Assembly: GCA_964643295.1 (NCBI GenBank) | Contig: CAZXSN010000006.1 | Location: 1 to 64,000 of the forward strand | From: Merdiplasma sp964643295 | Lineage (GTDB): Bacteria; Bacillota; Clostridia; Lachnospirales; Lachnospiraceae | Direction of reading: 5' to 3' | DNA: 64,000 bases | Shown: in pieces, positions 18,238-25,074 of the stretch | How the letters are laid out: each line of letters starts with the position of its first letter | Position numbering within the stretch: the stretch's first letter is position 1 | Translations under genes and position numbers: made by a program | Notes under the pieces: model-generated | Seen by the model: the letters and a program-made list of their open reading frames with translations, nothing else | Databases searched by the model: none | Told to the model about the DNA's origin: nothing

Positions 18238-18513
18238 CGCTTTCTCCTTTCTGTCTGCTCTCTATTAAGGTTACCCACCCTGCTGCCGACAGAGCGCCTT
18301 TCCTCTGCGTCCAGCCCTTTTTCGCCCCCAGTCGGCACCAGGTTTTTCATTTCGTTGTCTCTTTTGTCAGAAAAAGCCTGACCCTTTAGTCGCACAAGCA
18401 AGCCCCGTCTCTTCTTTCCAAGAAGAATGCCTTCTGCCTTACGCGTCATCCTTCGCGAATCCGTAAACCGTGAGGAACGCCGCTCCCTTCTCTGCTTCCT
18501 TTGCGCGGGCCTT

Positions 18514-20193
18514 TTAATTCCCCAGCGCTTTCTGGATTTCATCCTCCAGCATCATATGATAGTCGTAATCGCTGAGGCCATCTCCCGCATAGGTAGAAAA
18601 GACCTCCCCGCAAACCGGGCAGGCAGCGGTCCCGTTCGGATCCTCCCGGTCAATCCCGTCATCGGTTTCCGACTCCGCTGCAGTTTCTTCCCCGGCAGGC
18701 TCCGTCTGCGCAGGGTTCGTTTCGGCAGATTCCGTTTCGCCAGGATCGTCCAAAACGTCGGGAGACTTTTCCGTCTCCTCCTGTGACTGTTCGCTCAAAG
18801 TCTCCCCGGTAAGCTCGGTCTCATCGAAGGCGTCGAAGCTTTCCGTCTGCTCTTCAGTCACTGCCCCGCTTCCCTCATCCGGCAAAACCTCCGAAGTGTC
18901 GGGACTTTCTGTCTGCGCTTCAGTTTCTTCTTCCGGTTTCTCGGTTTCTGACTCCGCCTCTTCGCTCTCCTCTTTGGTCTCTTCGGTCTCGGTCTCTTCG
19001 TCACCCGCATCCGGAAGGTCTGCCGCCTCCCCTAAGAGGGCGGGAAACAGATCGAAAAACGCCTCCGGAAGTTTTTCTTTGTCCTCCTCATAAAGCAGGT
19101 GCGCAAGATAGCCGTTCTTTTCCTGCTCATTACTGAACGCAAACCAGCTTTCACAAAGCGGGCAGGATACCAGCTGCAGACTTGACTTTGCAGGACTTAC
19201 CGAACCCGAACCGTCCTGCGGATCTTCTCCTTGTGTATCCGCGGCACCTTCCGGTTCGCTTTTTCGCACATACACCGTAAGGTTCCCTTCCCCGGCTTTG
19301 CCTGCCAAAAACGGCCTCGTGCAGGCGGCATCCAGATAAAGCTGCGGATCGTACGCATCCGTGAAATACAGACTGATCCCTGCGCCGTCTCCCACGGTCT
19401 GGGTATATGTGTCAGTGACCTGCCCGTCCGAAACCACCGATACCGAAACGGTCTCCGGTTCATCGGCAAAGATCAGCCTGCGAAGTTCCGGGTCCGGTTC
19501 CCGCTTATCCGCGCGGAATTCTACGGTCAGATCCTTAAAAAGCCAGGCCGTCTGATCCGTTTTTACAAGGACGCAGCTCGTTTCGGTGATCTCCTTCGTT
19601 GTCGCGTCGACGATATAGTGATAGTACAGCCGGTCTATCGATTCCCGCTCATAGCCGCACTCCTCCAAAGGCTCCAGGCTTTCCTTCGCATCTGCCCAGC
19701 CATCCACACTTATGGCATTCCCGTTTTGGGTGATGGCCCCGTCAAAGGAAGGAAGCCGAAAAAGATCAAGATTTAAAAGTGTCTCTCCCTTCGCGAACTC
19801 CCCGTAAGAATCATCCAGAAACAGGAAATGGTAGGGCATCTTCGCCGCTTCATCGTACCCGTAGGCATCCCCGTCCCGGTCAGCAAAGAAGCTCTCCCCC
19901 AGTTCACAGAAATACCGCGTATCATCCTGATAGGCGATGACCTCTTTCACGGAACCGTCCGCGAGGCAGATCTGACCGCTCACGGCCATGTTTCCGTATG
20001 TATCGGTCAGTTTTCCGGCCTCATTAATCTCCACAACCTGCGGAAACAGTGTCTCCGGCTGCAGGCCTTCCTCCAGCGCCTCTTCCCCCGCGGATACCGC
20101 AACCGGTACACCCTCTTCCTCCGCGCAGGCGCTTCCCGCCAGAAAAGCCAGAGAAAATCCCCAAACTCCCAGCGCCGCGATCCATTTTTTCAT
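18514..20193 (-). CDS. Secreted protein with two CPxC finger modules around an acidic linker
   Basis: A 559-residue protein with a signal peptide (1-24). The first 330 residues are folded and Asp/Glu/Tyr-rich. Two related short modules are then visible: CPLCESWFAF plus a His about 18 residues later (about 343-365), and CPVCGEVFST plus His in YDYHMML (about 524-548). Between them lies a roughly 150-residue run of Glu, Thr and Ser (ETEK/ESEE type). Neither a membrane anchor nor a sorting motif is present. Zinc-finger-like pairs on an exported protein are unusual. It is probably co-transcribed with the two upstream genes. The product is not recognised. Confidence 0.75.
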   Translation of the reverse strand: MKKWIAALGVWGFSLAFLAGSACAEEEGVPVAVSAGEEALEEGLQPETLFPQVVEINEAGKLTDTYGNMAVSGQICLADGSVKEVIAYQDDTRYFCELGESFFADRDGDAYGYDEAAKMPYHFLFLDDSYGEFAKGETLLNLDLFRLPSFDGAITQNGNAISVDGWADAKESLEPLEECGYERESIDRLYYHYIVDATTKEITETSCVLVKTDQTAWLFKDLTVEFRADKREPDPELRRLIFADEPETVSVSVVSDGQVTDTYTQTVGDGAGISLYFTDAYDPQLYLDAACTRPFLAGKAGEGNLTVYVRKSEPEGAADTQGEDPQDGSGSVSPAKSSLQLVSCPLCESWFAFSNEQEKNGYLAHLLYEEDKEKLPEAFFDLFPALLGEAADLPDAGDEETETEETKEESEEAESETEKPEEETEAQTESPDTSEVLPDEGSGAVTEEQTESFDAFDETELTGETLSEQSQEETEKSPDVLDDPGETESAETNPAQTEPAGEETAAESETDDGIDREDPNGTAACPVCGEVFSTYAGDGLSDYDYHMMLEDEIQKALGN

Positions 20194-20300
20194 ATGCCTC
20201 TCCTTTTATTCTCTGTTGTTCTTCTGTCTGTGCTTCTCCTCCCCGACCAGGACCCATCAGGCGTTCTTTCAGATCCGGGTTTACAAGTACGGGAGGCTGC

Positions 20301-20837
20301 TTACAACAACCTCCCGTACTCATCCAGTGTCTCTCTTAGTCTCCTGTAATCCGGCAGAACTCCTTCCACAACCGCCCAGAAAGCCTCCGAATGGTTCATC
20401 TCCAGACGGTGAGCCAGTTCATGCACCACGCAATAGTCTAAAACGTCCCGCGGCATCAGTGTCAGTTTCCAGTTAAAATTCAGGTTGCCCTTCGCGCTGC
20501 AGCTTCCCCAGCGTGTTTTCTGTTCCCGGATCGTGATTTTTCCGTAGGATACGCCCATGATCTTCGCAAAATACTCTACCCGCTGCGGAATCACAGTTTT
20601 CGCCAGGAGAATTCCCTTCTCGCGCTCCTCATCCGTATAGGTTCTGCGGTGCCTTCGCACCTGTTCCATTTCATTCATTTTTCTCAAAATCCAGAGAAAA
20701 TGCTTGCGTACATAACCATCAATCTTCCCCAGAGAAGTCTGCTGCGGCGCCCGCACGATCACCTGTCCGTCTTCATTTACCTCCAGGGAAAGTGTCTTCC
20801 TCTGGGAGCGTATGATGGTATATTTTATAATGCTCAT
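20301..20837 (-). CDS. YgjP-type M48-like metallopeptidase
   Basis: A 178-residue cytoplasmic protein. The zinc site HELAH is near residue 138 with a third ligand region in MNHSEAFW. The central TRWGSCSAKGNLNFNW is diagnostic of the YgjP/UPF0105 (DUF45) family, often called M48-family or SprT-like. The family is slightly longer (about 220 residues), so this is a short member but all active-site parts are present. It lies 90 bases after nth; such genes sometimes accompany DNA repair, but no role is known. The start has a GGGAGA site. Confidence 0.88.
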   Translation of the reverse strand: MSIIKYTIIRSQRKTLSLEVNEDGQVIVRAPQQTSLGKIDGYVRKHFLWILRKMNEMEQVRRHRRTYTDEEREKGILLAKTVIPQRVEYFAKIMGVSYGKITIREQKTRWGSCSAKGNLNFNWKLTLMPRDVLDYCVVHELAHRLEMNHSEAFWAVVEGVLPDYRRLRETLDEYGRLL

Positions 20838-20927
20838 GATTCTCCCAAACCAGTCCGTAAAAGCCGCCTGTGTTCACCGTCTTCGGCTTTGTGGGTTTTA
20901 CTGGCCGCGGCCTCCCGTCAAAAAAGT

Positions 20928-21593
20928 TCAGTGCGCGGCTTTTCCCCCGGTTTCGGTTTCCGCCGAGACACAGATATCCGCCAGCACACATTTTTCACAA
21001 TGCGGTCTGGTCCTTGCCGTGCAGACTTCCCGCCCATGGCAGACCAGGCGGTGGCAGAAGTCACTGCTCTCCTCAGGGGGGATGATCTTCCACAGAGCCA
21101 TCTCCACCTTTTTCGGATCCTTCTCCCCGTCCACCAGACCGATTCGGTTCACCAGACGGATGCAGTGGGTATCCGTGACAATCGCGGGTTTCCCGAAGAC
21201 ATCCCCCATGATCAGGTTGGCGCTTTTGCGGCCCACGCCGGGCAGTTTTAAGAGGGCGTCAAAGTCCTCCGGCACCTTTCCCCCGTACTCATCCCGCAAA
21301 ATCCGCATGCAGGCGCTGATGTCACGCGCCTTGCTTTTTCCCAGCCCGCAGGGTCTTACAATCTCCTCGATCTTTTCAGGATCCGCCGCGGCAAGCGCTT
21401 CCACATCCGGATAAGCCGCGTACAGCTTCTCCACCACGACATTCACCCTGGCATCCGTGCACTGCGCGGCCAGGCGCACACTCACCAGCAGTTTCCAGGC
21501 CTGATCATACTCCAGCGTACAGCTGGCAAGAGGATACTCCTTCTTCAGGCGCTCAATGACGGCAAGCGCCAGTTCCTTTTTGTTTTCCACCAT
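20928..21593 (-). CDS. nth: Endonuclease III
   Basis: A 221-residue DNA glycosylase/AP lyase that removes oxidised pyrimidines. The helix-hairpin-helix LPGVGRKSANLI (about 113-124) carries the catalytic Lys. The catalytic Asp is in VTDTHCIRL (about 138). The C-terminal [4Fe-4S] cysteines are in CTARTRPHCEKCVLADIC; the first gap is seven residues rather than the six of the E. coli enzyme. Length is normal. It is the first gene of a probable three-gene unit with the YgjP-type and secreted-protein genes. Confidence 0.95.
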   Translation of the reverse strand: MVENKKELALAVIERLKKEYPLASCTLEYDQAWKLLVSVRLAAQCTDARVNVVVEKLYAAYPDVEALAAADPEKIEEIVRPCGLGKSKARDISACMRILRDEYGGKVPEDFDALLKLPGVGRKSANLIMGDVFGKPAIVTDTHCIRLVNRIGLVDGEKDPKKVEMALWKIIPPEESSDFCHRLVCHGREVCTARTRPHCEKCVLADICVSAETETGGKAAH

Positions 21594-21731
21594 AGTATTT
21601 CCCCGTACCGGGCCGCCCTCTTTAATCTCCTGGTCTCTTAAGACTTCTTGAAAGGCCCTCTAAACCTTACATTTCCCTGCCAGGGATCCTTCCCGTTTTC
21701 ATTGAAAAAGAAAGAACCGCCTCTATCGAAA

Positions 21732-21757
21732 AAAAGTACCGTGTACACGGTACTTTT
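21732..21757 (-). terminator. Terminator of the tRNA-Val/tRNA-Met unit
   Basis: AAAAGTACCGTG/CACGGTACTTTT with a two-base loop; on the minus strand seven T follow. It lies six bases after the tRNA-Met 3' end. Confidence 0.85.
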
Positions 21758-21762
21758 CCCAG

Positions 21763-21836
21763 TAGCGGAAGGGAGACTTGAACTCTCGACACCACGGGTA
21801 TGAACCGTGTGCTCTAGCCAGCTGAGCTATTCCGCC
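21763..21836 (-). tRNA. tRNA-Met (CAT)
   Basis: A 74-base cloverleaf. The acceptor stem is GGCGGAA/TTCCGCT with discriminator A. The D arm is AGCTCAGCTGGCTAGAGC. The anticodon stem CACGG/CCGTG holds loop TTCATAC, and the T arm contains GTTCAAGTC. CCA is not encoded. It could be elongator or initiator; the G1-T72 pairing at the acceptor end is not diagnostic here. Confidence 0.93.
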
Positions 21837-21853
21837 ATATTTGATTAACACCG

Positions 21854-21926
21854 TGGGGCCTATAGGACTCGAACCTATGACCCTCTGCTTGTAAGGCAGA
21901 TGCTCTCCCAGCTGAGCTAAGACCCC
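21854..21926 (-). tRNA. tRNA-Val (TAC)
   Basis: A 73-base cloverleaf. The acceptor stem is GGGGTCT/AGGCCCC with discriminator A. The anticodon stem TCTGC/GCAGA has loop CTTACAA, and the T loop is GTTCGAGTC. It is transcribed just ahead of tRNA-Met, 17 bases apart. Confidence 0.95.
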
Positions 21927-21958
21927 ATGTGACAGGCTGTTTCCCAACCCGCTTTGCT

Positions 21959-21988
21959 ATTATACTATTACCCCGGCAAAAAAGTCAA
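21959..21988 (-). promoter_or_regulatory. Promoter of the tRNA unit
   Basis: TTGACT (21988-21983), 18-base spacer, perfect TATAAT (21964-21959) on the minus strand, about 30 bases before tRNA-Val. Confidence 0.8.
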
Positions 21989-22218
21989 GCTGTTTTTTCA
22001 CCCGAAAAATCCTGTGCAAGGCAGTGTAAGAGGCGTAAAGTGCCCGTAAAACACTTAACTCTTTCCGGAAACCCCTTTGCCTGCTTTCCTCTGCCCAGGC
22101 AGAAGCCCCAAATCCAAAAGACTGGTAACGGATTCCATGGGGCAGGATCCCTCACTTCGATCAAATGTGAAACGTCTCCCCAGGAGAATCCCTGAGCAAT
22201 CGAAATGAAACAGGGAAA
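21989..22218. other. Intergenic stretch, nothing recognised
   Basis: Between the tRNA promoter and the lipoprotein terminator no open frame with a ribosome site and no structured RNA was seen. Confidence 0.4.
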
Positions 22219-22247
22219 GAAAAAAGAGGCTGTGCCGCCCGCCTCTT
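22219..22247 (-). terminator. Terminator after the lipoprotein gene
   Basis: AAGAGGC/GCCTCTT stem with a ten-base loop, followed by TTTTTT on the minus strand. Confidence 0.75.
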
Positions 22248-22352
22248 CTTCCCAGACCAGGACCTTGCCTTCCGGCCGATCCTTTCTGCCTTTCTTTCCC
22301 GATCAGGTGTCAAACTTACCAGAAAAAACCCGTCTTCCGTAAAAAGATCCTC

Positions 22353-23087
22353 TTAATAAACTTCCTCAGAGGACGTTTCCGCGGCTGCGGTTTCCTCCAG
22401 ACTCCACTCCAGTGCACGGGAATAGACTCCGTTTAAGGGAGAGCCGGAAGTATCATAGTCCTCCTCACTGACAACCGTCACGATAATCGTTTCGCCCGAA
22501 TAATCAAACACGGCCTCATGATGGTCATCGCCGTAATAGATCGCCGTGTTTCCGTCTAACTGAGCCGTCCCGGAAAGTCCCGCGTTGGCAAACGCGAAGG
22601 CAATCGAGGAGCTGTCATTGATCGAAACCGTCAGCGTCTCCCCGGATTCGTTTGTGTAGGTACCGCTCCATCCGTAGTCCGCCTGCGCGGGCGGTTCCGT
22701 TCCCTCCTCGAGAGCGTCCGGCAGACCTGACAGGGAATCTTCCTGCGTTTCTTCCGTTACGCTGTTATTTTCAGTCCCCGCGGTCCCGGCGGTTTCTTCA
22801 GTCGGCAACGGGGAAAGGTTCTCTGCGGAAGATGATCCGCTGCCGGTATCCGTCGAAGCGGCATTCAGTTCTTCCGGCGCGGATACGAATGCATCGTTTT
22901 CCTGCGCGGGCGCTTCTTCCTGCTGTACCTCTCCTGAAATCGTACCATCCGAAGCTGTGACTGATCCCGTCCCGGAAGAAAGTGAACTTCCTCCCGCCGT
23001 ATTCGTTCCCTGATCCGACTGCATGCAGCCGGTTAAAGAGCATACCAAAAGCACTGTCATCCCCAGCCATATCGTTTTGTTTTTCAT
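22353..23087 (-). CDS. Lipoprotein with Ser/Glu-rich linker and C-terminal beta domain
   Basis: A 244-residue protein. The lipoprotein signal is 1-20, with lipobox LTGC and the lipidated Cys at 21. A low-complexity linker rich in Ser, Thr, Gly and Glu spans about 25-140. A compact C-terminal domain begins YGWSGTYTNESGETLTVS and looks all-beta (about 145-235). It would sit on the outer face of the membrane. No family is recognised. It has its own promoter (23118-23146) and terminator. The ATG at 23087, preceded by GGGAGG, gives the proper signal peptide. Confidence 0.8.
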   Translation of the reverse strand: MKNKTIWLGMTVLLVCSLTGCMQSDQGTNTAGGSSLSSGTGSVTASDGTISGEVQQEEAPAQENDAFVSAPEELNAASTDTGSGSSSAENLSPLPTEETAGTAGTENNSVTEETQEDSLSGLPDALEEGTEPPAQADYGWSGTYTNESGETLTVSINDSSSIAFAFANAGLSGTAQLDGNTAIYYGDDHHEAVFDYSGETIIVTVVSEEDYDTSGSPLNGVYSRALEWSLEETAAAETSSEEVY

Positions 23088-23117
23088 CTTCCATCCTCCC
23101 ACTCGTAAGCGGGATCC

Positions 23118-23146
23118 ATTCTAACACATCCCCGGGCATTTGTCAC
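23118..23146 (-). promoter_or_regulatory. Promoter of the lipoprotein gene
   Basis: GTGACA (23146-23141), 17 bases, TAGAAT (23123-23118), 30 bases before the start codon. Confidence 0.65.
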
Positions 23147-23218
23147 AGGATTCAGGAAACTTTCAGAATCCCTTAGGAAATGAGGATTGGAAACTGCGCA
23201 ATATCCTTCCTCCTTATC

Positions 23219-23788
23219 TTACAAATCCGCGTCTGACCGTTCTTCTGCGGCTTCCGGTTTCAGTCTTCTGTGCCTTTGCAAAAAGAGGCGTCTGCCCTGT
23301 TTCTCATCGCTGTCAAGCATCTGCAGGATGGGATAGATGTTGAGAAACTTCCACTCGTACACACCCCGGTAGGTCTGAAAACTGCTCCACCAGTAATCCT
23401 TCAGCTGGTTCACATAACCCAGTGTGACCGGACGCATGTGGATCTGCTGACAGGCCTGCAGCACCTTCAGCGCTCCCTGCGGATACTCATAGGTTTCCTC
23501 CAGCACCCTTCCTTCCGCGGATTCCTTCTCCTGCCTTAAGACCCGGTAACGGATGATAACCGTACGCATCAGCTCCTCACACAGGATTTCCCCGGAAGAT
23601 CCCAGCAGAAGATGCACCTCCTCATCCAACACGGCAAAAGCGTAGACCTGAAAAGCGTATTCCTGCTGCAAAAGGGGGAGCAGGTCTAAAAATCCCTTCT
23701 TCTCCCTCTCATCCGCCAGAAATTTGTTATCCCATCTCACCGACGCATAGCAGATGTTGTCCTCTAAAGAAAATTTCGTCTGTGGCAT
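23219..23788 (-). CDS. RAYT-like (Y1 transposase fold) protein with degenerate catalytic site
   Basis: The 189-residue protein follows the layout of REP-associated tyrosine transposases. The usual HUH block (HVHLLL type) appears as EVHLLLGSS near residue 59, with the first His replaced by Glu. The late block IHMRPVTLGYVNQLKDYWWS (about 130-150) matches the usual IHxNP...DYxWSS region of that family. Clostridia carry many such single-copy genes. Loss of a metal-binding His argues against transposition and for a domesticated or decaying protein. The gene has a good ribosome site (GGGAGGA) and a good promoter. Function unknown. Confidence 0.6.
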   Translation of the reverse strand: MPQTKFSLEDNICYASVRWDNKFLADEREKKGFLDLLPLLQQEYAFQVYAFAVLDEEVHLLLGSSGEILCEELMRTVIIRYRVLRQEKESAEGRVLEETYEYPQGALKVLQACQQIHMRPVTLGYVNQLKDYWWSSFQTYRGVYEWKFLNIYPILQMLDSDEKQGRRLFLQRHRRLKPEAAEERSDADL

Positions 23789-23846
23789 AGATCATCCTCC
23801 CTGAATTATAAGGTTGATAAGTCAACATATATCTTTCCTCAGAGAT

Positions 23847-23875
23847 ATGATATCATATTCATATGAAATATGCAA
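23847..23875 (-). promoter_or_regulatory. Promoter with palindrome upstream of the RAYT-like gene
   Basis: TTGCAT (23875-23870), 17 bases, TATCAT (23852-23847). A perfect 14-base palindrome, ATATGATATCATAT (23845-23858), covers the -10 and could be an operator. Confidence 0.65.
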
Positions 23876-24047
23876 CACAGTCGTCATAAAAATTTATTTT
23901 GTCTAATCAATTTATATTCATTGTCTTATTAACATATCTGCAGTCAAGAACAGCTGTCGCTGTTCCCTCCATCCATCCGCAGAAGAGAGCCATCTGAGTA
24001 AGGACTTTCCGCGCTCTTCCCTGACTCTGCGAATACACACCCACCGC

Positions 24048-24140
24048 AGGAAAAAACTGCTTACCATAAGGAAGGAAAAAAGTGCTTACCATCCGTAGGA
24101 AAAATCTGGTTACCATAGTCTGGAAAAGACTCCTTACCGC
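24048..24140. repeat. Four degenerate tandem units of about 24-25 bases
   Basis: GGAAAAAACTGCTTACCAT-like units begin at 24049, 24074, 24098 and 24122. The first two are nearly identical, the third has one GTTACCAT variant, and the fourth is the most diverged. They lie in a 425-base gap between the RAYT-like gene and the McrA-head gene. The spacing is too short for a CRISPR array. Purpose unknown. Confidence 0.7.
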
Positions 24141-24190
24141 GGACTGGTAAATTCATCTTGCCACACACACCACCGCGGAACCGGTGTCTC

Positions 24191-24211
24191 AAAAAACGCC
24201 TTACAGAAGGC
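24191..24211 (-). terminator. Terminator of the McrA-head-domain gene
   Basis: GCCTT, loop CTGT, AAGGC, then G and TTTTTT on the minus strand, beginning three bases after the stop codon. Confidence 0.75.
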
Positions 24212-24213
24212 CG

Positions 24214-24918
24214 CTAAATGGCAGACAGAGGCAGTGTATACAGAAAGAAAATGGTGGAGAAGATGTTCCAGCAGTAAAATACCAGCCGTCTGCCGCCGTC
24301 ATAGTTGTAGACCGTATATTCTAAGGTGTTTCGGTGCTTCCTGTATTCTTCCACGCTGGTATAGATCCCGCAGATCAGCTCGGAACTGGGAGTATACCTG
24401 CAGATCGGGAAACTTTCCTTATCCTCGGCAGACAGGGCGGATAACTGCTGTTCAAACACCTGACAGGCAATGCGGGGCATCGTCATGTTGGAATTGCGGC
24501 GCTCCCCCTTGCTGTATGTACGCCTGATTATCGAGCCGTCTGCGCGTTTCAGGCATACATCAAGGGGCCTGTAATTGTCACCGAGGCCTATATTATCCAC
24601 TGTAAAGCGTTCATCCGTGGAAGAAATCTCATCACACGTGATCTTCAGCGTAAAGGTTTCCCACTTCTTCTCCTCGATCACAAATCCAAATGCTTCCAGA
24701 TACTTTTTCGCCTCCCCTTCAGAGAATGCGTCCGCCGTGATCTTGGAGCCGTTGGACAAATGTACGGAAACGGCAAGCACATCCGCTGGAGAATACCGCT
24801 TCCCATCCGCAGCCACGAGTTCAAATTTCGCGTTCTGATTCGCAAAAGGTGCTCCGTTCGTATCTATGTACTGAAGCGCATCCAGGACCGTCTGTTTTTT
24901 GATTTCTGGAATCTCCAT
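24214..24918 (-). CDS. Protein with ScoMcrA-like head domain, orphan
   Basis: The protein has 234 residues. Residues 5-85 (QTVLDALQYIDTNGAPF, then DGKRYSPADVLAVSVHL, then AKKYLEAFGFVIEE) match the N-terminal head domain found on McrA-like HNH restriction enzymes and related proteins. No HNH motif follows; the second half (about 90-210) is unrecognised. The last 25 residues are hydrophobic (FYCWNIFSTIFFLYTLPL), which is odd for this family and may be a frameshifted end. The ATG at 24918 has GGGAGGG upstream. It stands alone with its own terminator. It may be a truncated defence protein. Confidence 0.5.
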   Translation of the reverse strand: MEIPEIKKQTVLDALQYIDTNGAPFANQNAKFELVAADGKRYSPADVLAVSVHLSNGSKITADAFSEGEAKKYLEAFGFVIEEKKWETFTLKITCDEISSTDERFTVDNIGLGDNYRPLDVCLKRADGSIIRRTYSKGERRNSNMTMPRIACQVFEQQLSALSAEDKESFPICRYTPSSELICGIYTSVEEYRKHRNTLEYTVYNYDGGRRLVFYCWNIFSTIFFLYTLPLSAI

Positions 24919-25074
24919 CGTATCCCTCCCGCCTGCTGAAATGTTCAAGCCCAATTCATACGGATAGTACCGTACCCTTTCAGGTTTTCACTTCTTACCA
25001 TTCTGCCACTTTCCAGGTGTCCGGCGCCTTACTTTGCTCCCATCAACCGCAAAATAAACTTCCCGTTCAGGGAC

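Noticed and set aside
24048..24140. CRISPR array
   Set aside because: Units are only about 24 bases apart with almost no spacers, and no cas genes are nearby.
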